From positions 1,770,650 to 1,834,649 of the forward strand of contig NZ_JAIOTY010000001.1 in NCBI RefSeq assembly GCF_019931275.1: a stretch of DNA of 64,000 nucleotides, given 5' to 3'. Below, in pieces: positions 13,021 to 20,800 of the stretch. The DNA is from Nitratidesulfovibrio sp. SRB-5 (lineage in GTDB: Bacteria > Desulfobacterota > Desulfovibrionia > Desulfovibrionales > Desulfovibrionaceae). Position numbers and translations under genes: made by a program. The notes beneath the pieces are model-generated. The model ran no database searches and was not told where the DNA came from. It worked only from the letters and a program-made list of their open reading frames with translations. Every line of letters begins with the position of its first letter. Position 1 is the stretch's first letter.

Positions 13021-13395
13021 GTGCAGAAGATCGTCTTGCTGGGCCTTGCGGGCGCCCTGGGCAGTCTGGCCCGCTACGGCCTTGCCGGGCTGGTGCAGCG
13101 CGCCGCGCCCGGTTCGTTTCCGCTCGGAACGTTCATCGTCAACGTGCTCGGCTGCCTGGCCTTCGGCTTTGTCTGGGGGGTGTGCGAAAACCGCATATCC
13201 CTGCACCCCGACGTGCGCGTGGTGCTGCTGACCGGCTTCATGGGCGCGTTCACCACCTTTTCCACCTTCACCTTCGAAAGCCTGGGACTCATGGAGACCG
13301 GGCAGTGGCTGGCCTTTGCCCTGTACGCGGGCGGCCAGTTGCTGCTGGGCCTTGCCCTGCTGTGGCTGGGCCTCGGCACCGGACGACTGGTTTAG
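13021..13395 (+). CDS. crcB: Fluoride channel CrcB/Fluc
   Basis: CrcB is a small dual-topology membrane protein that exports fluoride. From the GTG at 13021 the product is 124 residues, the exact usual family length, and an AAAGAGG ribosome site precedes it. An earlier in-frame start at 12958 would add an unrelated N-terminus. Four hydrophobic helices are visible. The family motifs are GSLARYGLAG, GTFIVNVLGC and TGFMGAFTTFSTFTFE, the last containing the phenylalanines that line the fluoride path and the central Na+ site region. A DUF190 gene follows 110 bp downstream, a common partner of crcB. I looked for a fluoride riboswitch upstream and see none. Confidence 0.93.
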   Translation: MQKIVLLGLAGALGSLARYGLAGLVQRAAPGSFPLGTFIVNVLGCLAFGFVWGVCENRISLHPDVRVVLLTGFMGAFTTFSTFTFESLGLMETGQWLAFALYAGGQLLLGLALLWLGLGTGRLV

Positions 13396-13418
13396 GACAC
13401 CGGACGACAGGTTCAGGA
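13377..13418. repeat. 21-bp direct repeat spanning the crcB stop codon
   Basis: Two 21-bp units (13377-13397 and 13398-13418) differ at only two or three positions. The first contains the last codons and stop of crcB. This looks like a local duplication. Confidence 0.75.
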
Positions 13419-13505
13419 CACCAGCGGCTGGTGCAGGCCAACGGGCCGCCCCTGTCACCCATGCACGGAAACCGGCATCGCATCCGCGACCGGAAGGAGC
13501 ACGCC

Positions 13506-13901
13506 ATGCGCATCATATCCGGCGACGCCCTGCGTCTGCGCATCTACACCGGCGAGCGAGACACCCACAAGGGCCGCGCCCTGCACGACGTCATCCTGGA
13601 ATGGGCCCGGCGCGAAGGGTTGGCGGGCGGCACGGTGTTCCGGGGCCTTGCGGGCTTTGGCGCCAACAGCGTCGTGCACACCGCGCGGGTGCTGCGCCTG
13701 TCCGAAGACCTGCCCATCGTGATCGAAATCATCGACGACGCGCCCAAGATAGAGGCATTCCTGCCCCGCGTCGAGGCGCTGCTGGCCGAAGGGCTGGTCA
13801 CCGTGGATCCGGTGCGCGTGCTGCTGTACCGCCACGGCCCCGGCAAGGAAGCGCCGCAGGATGCCCACGCGCAACGCGACAGTGACGCGCAGGGCGTCTA
13901 G
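13506..13901 (+). CDS. DUF190 family protein
   Basis: This 131-residue soluble protein belongs to DUF190, a PII-like ferredoxin-fold family often encoded beside crcB. Its biochemical role is not established. Family features are the N-terminal LRIYTGERDTHKGRALHDVI, the glycine-rich GLAGGTVFRGLAGFGANS, and the strand DLPIVIEIIDDAPKIEAFLP. About 20 residues at the C-terminus are polar and probably disordered. The ATG at 13506 has the ribosome site GAAGGAG. Position just after crcB suggests a role in fluoride tolerance or its regulation, which is inference. Confidence 0.88.
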   Translation: MRIISGDALRLRIYTGERDTHKGRALHDVILEWARREGLAGGTVFRGLAGFGANSVVHTARVLRLSEDLPIVIEIIDDAPKIEAFLPRVEALLAEGLVTVDPVRVLLYRHGPGKEAPQDAHAQRDSDAQGV

Positions 13902-13963
13902 CCCTGCCGACCTCCCCCTTCCCTGCCCCCCGCGCAACGACACCCGGGTTCCGGTCCGCCCCT

Positions 13964-14500
13964 CTATCGCGGGCGTGCCGGTGGTGTTTCGCGCGCGTCC
14001 AGCGTCAGCTGCAAAAAGGCGAGATCAAGCCAGCGGCCAAACTTGCAGCCCACCTCGCGCAGCACCCCCACCTCGGTGAAGCCCATTTTTCGGTGCAGGG
14101 CCATGGATGCCTCGTTCCCCGCCTCCACGCCCGCGACCATCACATGCTTTCCCATGTCCCGCGCGCGTCCGATCAGGGCGTGCAGCAAGGCCGCGCCAAT
14201 GCCGCGCCCACGGGTGTCCTTGTGCACGTACACCGAATGTTCCACGGTGTGCCGATACCCATCCCAGGCCCGCCAGTCGCCGAACGTGGCGTAGCCAAGC
14301 ACCATGGGGCCTCCGTTCAGGCCTGCCTCCACGGCCACGAGCACAGGGTACCCCGCCGCCCTTCTGTCCGCCAGCCACGCGGCGCGCCCCGCCGCGTCCG
14401 TGGCCGATTCGTTCCAGATGGCCGTGGTGTTGCACACCGCGTCGTTGTAGATGGTCACGATGCCCTCAATGTCGCCTGATTCCGCATCACGTATCAACAT
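13964..14500 (-). CDS. GNAT N-acetyltransferase, phosphinothricin acetyltransferase-like
   Basis: This 178-residue enzyme is a GNAT acetyltransferase that uses acetyl-CoA to acetylate an amine. It resembles the Pat/Bar/YncA subfamily: MLIRDAESGDIEGIVTIYN at the start, VEHSVYVHKDTRGRGIGAALL containing the acetyl-CoA pyrophosphate loop (R-x-x-G-x-G/A), and ASMALHRKMGFTEVGVLREVG near the end. Members act on phosphinothricin, methionine sulfoximine or related amino acids, and the natural substrate here is unknown. It converges with the DUF190 gene, with only 62 bp between stops. Confidence 0.87.
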   Translation of the reverse strand: MLIRDAESGDIEGIVTIYNDAVCNTTAIWNESATDAAGRAAWLADRRAAGYPVLVAVEAGLNGGPMVLGYATFGDWRAWDGYRHTVEHSVYVHKDTRGRGIGAALLHALIGRARDMGKHVMVAGVEAGNEASMALHRKMGFTEVGVLREVGCKFGRWLDLAFLQLTLDARETPPARPR

Positions 14501-14527
14501 CGCTGTCTCCCGCAGGGCTGGTCCATT

Positions 14528-14561
14528 TGGCTGACCGTGTGGCTGACCGTGTGGCTGACCG
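14528..14561. repeat. 12-bp tandem repeat, about three copies
   Basis: Units of tggctgaccgtg begin at 14528, 14540 and 14552 (the last is incomplete). The third unit can also pair with the inverted copy at 14575-14584 to form a 10-bp stem. It lies between the GNAT gene start and the sulfite reductase terminator. Confidence 0.8.
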
Positions 14562-14601
14562 CACGGCGAACGTCCGGTCAGCCAACCTTATCCAACGCAA
14601 A

Positions 14602-14627
14602 CCGGGCGGAGGAAATCCCCCGCCCGG
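14602..14627 (-). terminator. Rho-independent terminator of the sulfite reductase gene
   Basis: The 8-bp perfect stem ccgggcgg/ccgcccgg (with two further inner G-C pairs and an AAAT loop) lies 32 bp after the gene stop. On the minus strand it is followed by TTTGCGTT. Confidence 0.6.
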
Positions 14628-14659
14628 CCAGATGATTGCGTAAAGCCGGATCGCCGCTA

Positions 14660-15337
14660 CTACCCGGCGGCGGGCAGCAGCGCGGCGCGAATGGCCTCGA
14701 TGCCGGTCTTGTCCACGTACTTGGACACCCGCAGGCGCTTGCCGGAATTTTCGCGGTACATGGCCATGAAACGCTGCACCAGATCAAGCGCCGCCTCGCG
14801 GGTCAGGTCTTCGGCCAGCACGTCGCCAATGCGCGGGTGCCCGCCGGAATTGCCGCCCACGATCACCGTCCAGCCGCGCTTGGTGCCCACCAGGCCCACG
14901 TCGCGCAGGTAGCTTTCGCCGCAACACATGGGGCAGCCGGACACGCCGAACTTGACCTTGGCCGGGAAGGGCTGTTCCGCCAGCGTCTGTTCGATCTCGA
15001 TGCCGAGCCCCAGCGAATCCTGAAGCCCGAGCTTGCAGACCGCCGTGCCGGGGCAGGCCTGCACGTAGTGCACGCACAGTTCCACGGCGCGGCCCACGTC
15101 CATGCGCAGGTCTTCCCAGATGGGTTCCACCTGCTCCGCCGTCATGCCCACCAGGGCAAGGCGCTGGCCGGAGGTGATCTTGATGATGGGGATGGCGTAC
15201 TTGCGCGCCACGCGGGAAATGGCGTCCAGGACGTCGGGCGACAGCATGCCGCAGGGGGTGCGGGGCACGATGGCGTAGGTCTGCTTGTCGCGCTGGAGAA
15301 TGGCGCCTCTCGGTTCCGGCGTGCCGGTATCAGTCAT
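14660..15337 (-). CDS. Small assimilatory-type sulfite reductase (siroheme, [4Fe-4S])
   Basis: This 225-residue protein resembles the low-molecular-weight assimilatory-type sulfite reductase of Desulfovibrio, a single-subunit siroheme enzyme able to reduce sulfite to sulfide with six electrons. The coupled siroheme/[4Fe-4S] cluster motif is complete: C95-x5-C101 in ACPGTAVCK and C135-x3-C139 in SGCPMCCGES. The segment ITSGQRLALVGM and the C-terminal GGNSGGHPRIGDVL also fit siroheme reductases. The ATG at 15337 has the ribosome site AAGGAG; the frame upstream to 15400 is unlikely to be used. It is monocistronic, between the cheB hairpin and its own terminator. The physiological role in a dissimilatory sulfate reducer is uncertain. 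Confidence 0.92.
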   Translation of the reverse strand: MTDTGTPEPRGAILQRDKQTYAIVPRTPCGMLSPDVLDAISRVARKYAIPIIKITSGQRLALVGMTAEQVEPIWEDLRMDVGRAVELCVHYVQACPGTAVCKLGLQDSLGLGIEIEQTLAEQPFPAKVKFGVSGCPMCCGESYLRDVGLVGTKRGWTVIVGGNSGGHPRIGDVLAEDLTREAALDLVQRFMAMYRENSGKRLRVSKYVDKTGIEAIRAALLPAAG

Positions 15338-15382
15338 GTCTGATGCTCCTTGGTCCGTATGCGTTGTCGTTGAGGAGAACAT

Positions 15383-15418
15383 GGCGATCACCCGGGGCAA
15401 TGCCCCGTGGCGATCGCC
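15383..15418 (-). terminator. Stem-loop after cheB
   Basis: A two-part stem (7 bp ggcgatc/gatcgcc outside, 6 bp cggggc/gccccg inside, 3-base loop) lies 40 bp after the cheB stop. The following minus-strand bases ATGTTCTCC make a poor T-tract, so termination may be weak or this may be a transcript-end stabiliser. Confidence 0.45.
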
Positions 15419-15457
15419 ACATGTGTCACGGGTGTCGGCGTTGACGCACCACAGGGT

Positions 15458-16528
15458 TCAGCAGGCCCGGATGATGGCCGGGGCGATTTCTTCCAGCGAA
15501 ACCACCTTGCGCACGCCGCCCAGCTTGATGGCCTCCTGCGGCATGCCGAAGACCACGCAGCTGGCTTCGTCCTGGGCAATGGTGTGCGCGCCAACGTCGA
15601 ACAGTTCCTTCATGCCCGCCGCGCCGTCGTCGCCCATGCCGGTCATGATGGCGGCCACGGCGTTGCGCCCGGCGTACCGTGCCGCGGAACGGAACAGCAC
15701 GTCCACCGAGGGCCGGTGCCTGCGCACCAGGGGGCCTTCGCGCACCTCGACATAGTAGCGCGAGCCGTTGCGCTTGAGCAGCATGTGCATGTTGCCGGGC
15801 GCTATGAGCACCTGGCCGCGCCGCATGGCGTCGTTGTCCTGCGCCTCCTTCACGGTTACCCGGCAGATGGCGTTGAGCCGGTTGGCGAAGGCTGCGGTGA
15901 AGTGTTCCGGCATGTGCTGCACGATGGCGATGGGCGGGCAATCGGCGGGCAGCGCCTCCAGCACCACGCGCAGGGCCTCCGTGCCGCCGGTGGAAGCGCC
16001 GATGACCACCATCTTTTCGGTCTGCTGCACCGTGGTGGTCAGCGGGGTGGCCGCGGGCAGCACCGCATCGGCGGAAAGCTTGGGCGGCACCCCGGCGGCC
16101 AGCGGGCTGAGCTTGCGCAGCCGGGCGCGGGCGGCGGCCTTCAGCGCGTCGCAAATGCGGATGCTGGATTCCTCCAGAAAGCGCTTGGTGCCCATGCGCG
16201 GCTTCTGGATGACCTCCACCGCGCCGTATTCCATGGCCTTGAAGGTGGCCTCGGCCCCCTGCTCGGTCACCGACGAGCAGATCACCACCGGAATGGGGTG
16301 CTGGGTCATGATCTTGCGCAGGAAGGTGATGCCGTCCATGCGCGGCATCTCCACGTCCAGCAGGATCACGTCCGGGGCCACCGTCTCCATGCGCTTGGCC
16401 GCCACGAAGGGGTCGGACGCGGTGCCTATGAGTTCCAGTTCCTCGTCGCTGGCGACGATGTCGGCCAGGGTCTGGCGGACCAGGGCCGAATCGTCCACCA
16501 CCAGTACCTTGATGCGGCGGGGGGTCAT
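15458..16528 (-). CDS. cheB: Chemotaxis response regulator protein-glutamate methylesterase CheB
   Basis: CheB removes methyl groups from MCP glutamates when phosphorylated by CheA, giving adaptation. The 356-residue product has an N-terminal receiver domain (VDDSALVR; phospho-acceptor Asp in [11 protein letters not shown], about residue 57; switch Ser in VICSSV; Lys in QKPR). After a linker comes the methylesterase domain with the catalytic Ser in [10 protein letters not shown], His in VQHMPEHF and Asp in [12 protein letters not shown]. Its ATG overlaps the cheR stop by 4 bp. All catalytic residues are present. Confidence 0.96.
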   Translation of the reverse strand: MTPRRIKVLVVDDSALVRQTLADIVASDEELELIGTASDPFVAAKRMETVAPDVILLDVEMPRMDGITFLRKIMTQHPIPVVICSSVTEQGAEATFKAMEYGAVEVIQKPRMGTKRFLEESSIRICDALKAAARARLRKLSPLAAGVPPKLSADAVLPAATPLTTTVQQTEKMVVIGASTGGTEALRVVLEALPADCPPIAIVQHMPEHFTAAFANRLNAICRVTVKEAQDNDAMRRGQVLIAPGNMHMLLKRNGSRYYVEVREGPLVRRHRPSVDVLFRSAARYAGRNAVAAIMTGMGDDGAAGMKELFDVGAHTIAQDEASCVVFGMPQEAIKLGGVRKVVSLEEIAPAIIRAC

Positions 16529-17415
16529 CGCGTTCTCCGGTAGACGGTGGGAGCCACCTGTTCAAGGGGCAGCGCCATGCCGGTAAGACTTTCGGAGTGG
16601 CCGATGAACAGGTGCCCGCCGGGGCGCAGGCACTGGCAGAACCGGCTGAACAGCCCTTCCTGCGTGGGCTTGTCGAAATAGATGATCACGTTGCGGCAGA
16701 AAATGATGTCCATGGGCTCTGAAAAGCTGAAGGGATCCATGAAGTTCAGCCGTTCGAAGTGCACGGCGGAGCGCAGTTCCGGCCCGATGCGCACCAGGCG
16801 GCGCGAACGGTCGCGGCTGCGCAGCAGGTAGCGCTTGCGGAACTGGTCCGGCACGTTGTGCACCCGCTCTTCTTCATACACGGCGCGGACCGCCTGTTGC
16901 AGCGCCCGCGACGAAATGTCCGTGGCCAGGATGGAAAAGCTGAAACCTGCTGTGCGTTCCTGATAGTCGCGCAGCACCATGGCCAGGGTGTAGGGCTCCA
17001 TGCCGATGGAACAACCCGCGCTCCATACCCGCAGGGGGCGCTGGGCGCGCAGGCGCACCGCCTCGCTCGTCCAGCCGGGCAGCAGCGTGGAGGTCAGGTA
17101 GTCGAAATGACGCGGTTCGCGGAAGAATTCCGTGGTGTTGGTGGTCACCACGTCGATGAAGTTGCGCAACTCCTCGTCAAAGCCCTTTTCCGTGAACAGG
17201 TAGTCCACGTACTGGTCGTAGCTGGCCATGCCCAGCACGCGCAGCCGCTTTTGCAGGCGCGCCTCCAGCATCACCCGTTTGGAGCCGGGCAGCTTGATGC
17301 CCACCTGTTCGTAGACGAAGCGGCTCATGCGGTCGAACAGCTTCTGCGACATGGGGCCGGGGCGGGCACAGCCCACTGGCAATAATGCCGGGCTGTCACT
17401 GCGGTTGGGACTCAT
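16525..17415 (-). CDS. cheR: Chemotaxis protein methyltransferase CheR
   Basis: CheR uses S-adenosylmethionine to methylate receptor glutamates. The 296-residue protein has the N-terminal all-helical CheR domain ([17 protein letters not shown]), the motif [14 protein letters not shown], the SAM-binding segment [18 protein letters not shown] and the residue pattern [12 protein letters not shown]. The substrate-side motif [10 protein letters not shown] follows. The first 21 residues are variable, so MSQKLFDR at residue 22 could be the true start. The ATG at 17415 overlaps the cheA stop by 4 bp and cheB follows with 4 bp overlap. Confidence 0.96.
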   Translation of the reverse strand: MSPNRSDSPALLPVGCARPGPMSQKLFDRMSRFVYEQVGIKLPGSKRVMLEARLQKRLRVLGMASYDQYVDYLFTEKGFDEELRNFIDVVTTNTTEFFREPRHFDYLTSTLLPGWTSEAVRLRAQRPLRVWSAGCSIGMEPYTLAMVLRDYQERTAGFSFSILATDISSRALQQAVRAVYEEERVHNVPDQFRKRYLLRSRDRSRRLVRIGPELRSAVHFERLNFMDPFSFSEPMDIIFCRNVIIYFDKPTQEGLFSRFCQCLRPGGHLFIGHSESLTGMALPLEQVAPTVYRRTR

Positions 17416-19586
17416 GCGCCCCCCCCGTGCGACGCCGCGGGCACACGCTGCCCGCGCGGGGGCTGGTCCACCGCAAGCTGCACCAGTCCCGGCACGTCCA
17501 GGATCAGGGCCATGCTGCCGTCACCCTTGATGGTGGCGCCGGAAATGCCGGGCACGTCCTTGTAGATGCGGCCCAGGCTCTTGATGACCGTCTGGTGTTC
17601 GCCCACCACGCAGTCGACCACTAGGCCGAACCGGCTGCCCTGCGCATCGACCACCACCACCTGCTCGATGGCCGGAGCGGGACCGGAAGAGGCGAACAGC
17701 TCGCGCAGGCGGATGTAGGGCACGATCTCTCCGCGCAGGTTGATGATGCGCTGCCTGCCATCGGCGGAACTGGGGGTGGAGTGTTCCGCGCATTCCTCCA
17801 CGTGGTTCAGCGGGATGACGTACGATTCGCCACCCACCAGCACCTGCAGGCCGTCGATGATGGCCAGGGTCAGCGGCAGGCGGATAGTCAGGGTGGTGCC
17901 CCTGCCCACCGCGCTGTCCAGTTCTATGCGGCCACGCAACGCCTCGATGGAGCGCTTCACCACGTCCATGCCCACGCCCCGGCCCGAAACGCTGGTGACC
18001 TTTTCCGCCGTGGAAAATCCGGGGGCGAAGATGAGCTCGATGGCCTCGCGCGCGGGCAGTTCCACATCCGGGGCAATGACGCCGCGCCTGCGGGCGATTT
18101 CCAGCACCCGGGCGGGGTCGATGCCCGCGCCGTCGTCGGCGATGGTGATCAGCACCTCGCCCCCGGCATGGGCCGCCGAAAGGGTTACCGTGCCGGTGCG
18201 CGGCTTGCCTGCGGCGGCGCGCACGTCGGGCGACTCCACGCCGTGGTCCAGGCTGTTGCGCAGGCAGTGCACCAGCGGGTCGCCCAGGCGCTCTATGACG
18301 GTCTTGTCCAGTTCCGTCTCGCCGCCCAGGGTCACCAGTTCCACGTCCTTGCCCAGTTCCGCCGAAAGGTCGCGCACCAGGCGGCGGAACTTGCTGAACG
18401 TGGTGCCGATGGGCAGCATGCGGATGCCGAGGGTGGTGTCGCGCAGTTCGTCGCTCAGCCGTTCCAGTTCTTCCACCAGCCCCAGCAAGCCGGGATCGCT
18501 GCGCAGATGCGCCGCCTGGGAAAGCTGGGCCTGCACGATGACCAGTTCGCCCACCAGATCCACCAGAAAATCCAGCTTGGATGCGGCAACCCGGATGCTG
18601 GCCCCTGAATCGTCGCGCGCGGTCGATTCCTTGTCGCGCGACTGGCGGATGGTGCGCACGGCCTGCTGTTCGGCCAGCGCGGCATCCACCCTTTCCGGGG
18701 GCACCACGCCCGCGTCGGTCAGCAGCCTGCCCAGGGGGCGCTGCTCGTCCAGCACACGATGCAGATCGTCGGAGCTGACGTCGCCGCGCTCGATCAGGAT
18801 TTCGCCCAGCCGCTTGTAGGCGGCGTCGTCCACGATGCGCGCATCGTCCACCAGGCGGATGTCGACGTCCGCGTCGTCCTCCACGAACAGGAACACGTCG
18901 CGGATGGCGGCCTCGTTCGATTCGCTGGAAAGCAGCACGTCCCACCACACGTGGCACAGCTCGGGCTGCAACTCGTCCAGGCCGGGCACCTCGCTGAAGT
19001 GCGGAAACACCTGCGCGCCGCCCATGTCGCGCAGTTCGTCCAGCAGGGCCAAGGGGTTGGTGCCGCTGAAAAGAATCGAAGGCACGGGGCGAAAGCGCAC
19101 CCGCCAGGTGCGGGCACAGGGGGGGCACGGCGCTTCCGTCTCTGCCGGGCATTCCCCGTCGGCAGTGCCGTCTGCCGGGGCATCGGCCGGGGGGGCGGCC
19201 ACGGGCACCAGCGCCCGCAAAGAGGCGGTGATGGCGGCGGCGTGCGCCAGGTCCGGGGCATCGCCGGTAACGGCGCAGTTCAACAGTTGGGCGATGTGGT
19301 CGCGCGAGGCCAGGGTCAGGTCCAGCAACTGGCGGGTGACGGGCACCTCGCCGTTGCGCACCCGGTCGAACACCGTTTCCACGTCATGGGTGAAGTGGGC
19401 GATGTCGTCGAAACCGAACATGGCCCCGGAGCCCTTGATGGTGTGCATGGCCCGGAACACTCGCGCCACCAGGTCGCGGTCATCGGGCTGCGCCTCCAGT
19501 TCCAGCAGGGCCGTTTCCAGCTCTGCCAGCAGGTCCTGCGCTTCTTCGATGAAGGCTGCCCTGTTTGCGTCTTCCTGCGATTGCAT
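17412..19586 (-). CDS. cheA: Chemotaxis histidine kinase CheA with MshEN-like middle segment
   Basis: CheA autophosphorylates on histidine in response to receptors and passes phosphate to CheY and CheB. In this 724-residue form the HPt domain carries His48 in FRAMHTIKGSG. A nonstandard region follows at about 160-250, where CheA P2 normally lies. Residues 259-308 hold two motifs of the MshEN/GspE-N type (RLGEILIERGDV and LGRLLTDAGVV, each ending EQ). The dimerisation helices (SKLDFLVDLVGELVIV, about 335), ATPase domain (N-box HCLRNSLDHG, then DDGAGID and GRGVGMDVV) and C-terminal CheW-like domain are complete. The ATG at 19586 matches the usual start. No separate cheW is nearby. Confidence 0.95.
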   Translation of the reverse strand: MQSQEDANRAAFIEEAQDLLAELETALLELEAQPDDRDLVARVFRAMHTIKGSGAMFGFDDIAHFTHDVETVFDRVRNGEVPVTRQLLDLTLASRDHIAQLLNCAVTGDAPDLAHAAAITASLRALVPVAAPPADAPADGTADGECPAETEAPCPPCARTWRVRFRPVPSILFSGTNPLALLDELRDMGGAQVFPHFSEVPGLDELQPELCHVWWDVLLSSESNEAAIRDVFLFVEDDADVDIRLVDDARIVDDAAYKRLGEILIERGDVSSDDLHRVLDEQRPLGRLLTDAGVVPPERVDAALAEQQAVRTIRQSRDKESTARDDSGASIRVAASKLDFLVDLVGELVIVQAQLSQAAHLRSDPGLLGLVEELERLSDELRDTTLGIRMLPIGTTFSKFRRLVRDLSAELGKDVELVTLGGETELDKTVIERLGDPLVHCLRNSLDHGVESPDVRAAAGKPRTGTVTLSAAHAGGEVLITIADDGAGIDPARVLEIARRRGVIAPDVELPAREAIELIFAPGFSTAEKVTSVSGRGVGMDVVKRSIEALRGRIELDSAVGRGTTLTIRLPLTLAIIDGLQVLVGGESYVIPLNHVEECAEHSTPSSADGRQRIINLRGEIVPYIRLRELFASSGPAPAIEQVVVVDAQGSRFGLVVDCVVGEHQTVIKSLGRIYKDVPGISGATIKGDGSMALILDVPGLVQLAVDQPPRGQRVPAASHGGGA

Positions 19587-19695
19587 GTGGCACTTCCTTG
19601 TCCGCCCGCCTGACCACGCCGGGCTCACTGATTCAATCGATCCGCCGGTTCCGGGGCCACCTGCTCCGGGCACTCGCCCGCCCGTGTCCATCAGA

Positions 19696-19735
19696 CTTTG
19701 GCACGCTTTGGCAGGCTTTGGCACGCTTCGGCAAA
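19696..19735. repeat. 10-bp tandem repeat, four copies
   Basis: Units ctttggcacg, ctttggcagg, ctttggcacg and cttcggcaaa stand in a perfect 10-bp phase. This is close to one helical turn. Confidence 0.85.
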
Positions 19736-19752
19736 CCCCGCAAGGTACGGCC

Positions 19753-19809
19753 GGGTTCGCGGACTTCGGCAGGGTTCGCGAAGTTCGGCCGGATTCGTGG
19801 AGTTCGGCA
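19753..19809. repeat. 19-bp tandem repeat, three copies
   Basis: Three 19-bp units of the type gggttcgcggacttcggca (19753-19771, 19772-19790, 19791-19809) differ at a few positions each. They lie 20 bp from the 10-bp repeat and share the ttcggca element with it. Confidence 0.85.
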
Positions 19810-19940
19810 GGGGCCACGGGGTTCCCCGAGTGCCCGGAGCCGTCCGAGTCCGCCTGCACAGGTCTGAACCGGTTCGAGCCGGTGCGAACCGGGCCGGACG
19901 GGTCTGGACCAGTTCAGGCTGGCCCGGACTGGACCGCCCC

Positions 19941-20000
19941 CGGCTGAACCGAGAGGATCCCGGCTGAACCGAGAGTATCCGGGCTGAACCGGGCCAGGGC
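19941..20000. repeat. 20-bp tandem repeat, three copies
   Basis: Units at 19941-19960 and 19961-19980 are cggctgaaccgagag(g/t)atcc with one difference. A third, more diverged unit fills 19981-20000. Confidence 0.85.
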
Positions 20001-20234
20001 GGTCCGACAGGACGACCGCGAAGACCGGGCGAACGGCACGAACGGAGCAAACTGCACGAACCGCGCGAGCGGCTGACATGCCCCATCAGGGCAGGGGCAG
20101 GCAAGGTCCGGTCATGGTCCGGGCAGGAAAGCCCGTCCCCATGCCGGCCAGCGAGACGGGCTGGTCGTCCCCGGACCCGTCGTTCCGTCTGCCGTGCCGT
20201 TGCCCCGGTGCTCCGCCGATGCGAGGCGCCGGTC

Positions 20235-20597
20235 CTAGCCGAGCACCTTCTTGACCACGGCCAGCAGCTGCTCCGGCTGGAACGGCTTGACGATCCACCC
20301 CGTGGCCCCGGCGGCCTTGCCTTCCTGCTTGCGCGTGGCCTGCGATTCCGTGGTCAGCATGACGACGGGAATGAACTTGTACGCCGGGTTGGCGCGAATC
20401 TGCCGGATCAGTTCTATGCCGTCCATGTTGGGCATGTTCAGGTCGGTGATCACCATCTTGATGGGGCCGGAAAGCTTGCTCACCGCATCCTTGCCGTCCT
20501 TGGCCTCGATGACTTCATACCCAGCGTTGCGCAGGGTGAAGCCTACCATCTGCCGGATGCTCGCAGAATCGTCCACCGTCATGATGAGCTTGCTCAT
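20235..20597 (-). CDS. cheY: Chemotaxis response regulator CheY
   Basis: This 120-residue single-domain receiver is phosphorylated by CheA and presumably controls the flagellar motor. The acidic pair is in MTVDDSASIRQ (residues 9-10), the phospho-acceptor Asp is in VITDLNMPNMDG (about residue 52), the switch Thr in MLTTES and the conserved Lys in IVKPFQP. No output domain is present. It has a GAGGG ribosome site. It sits 203 bp after the soluble MCP-like gene and 648 bp before cheA on the same strand, so it belongs with this cluster. Confidence 0.94.
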   Translation of the reverse strand: MSKLIMTVDDSASIRQMVGFTLRNAGYEVIEAKDGKDAVSKLSGPIKMVITDLNMPNMDGIELIRQIRANPAYKFIPVVMLTTESQATRKQEGKAAGATGWIVKPFQPEQLLAVVKKVLG

Positions 20598-20699
20598 GAT
20601 ATCCCTCGTGCTCGAATGTTCGGAGTTGGCGGTTCAGCACCGGGCCTGGCCGACGGCGACATGCACTGGCCGGTTGGGGCCTGTCGGTCGTGTCAATGC

Positions 20700-20735
20700 A
20701 CCCTGGGCACCTCGGGCACCCTGGGCACATCGGCG
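20700..20735. repeat. 18-bp direct repeat, two copies
   Basis: Two units of the type accctgggcacctcgggc (20700-20717 and 20718-20735) lie in the gap between the soluble MCP-like gene and cheY. Confidence 0.7.
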
Positions 20736-20800
20736 CAGTGGCGGCAATGGCCCGATGGGGCACCCGGCTGGCATGACGGAGGGGCCGCGACGCCGCATAT

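Larger units (their letters stand above)
19587..20234. other. Repeat-rich 648-bp region between cheY and cheA
   Basis: There is no credible gene here. Much of 19690-20010 is made of short tandem repeats with different units (10, 19 and 20 bp, listed separately) plus scattered accggttcgagccgg-like inverted pieces. The stretch would be transcribed if cheY and cheA share a transcript. I see no clear promoter or terminator in it. Confidence 0.6.

Noticed and set aside
19690-20010. CRISPR array
   Set aside because: Repeats are directly adjacent without unique spacers, unit sizes differ, and no cas genes are nearby.
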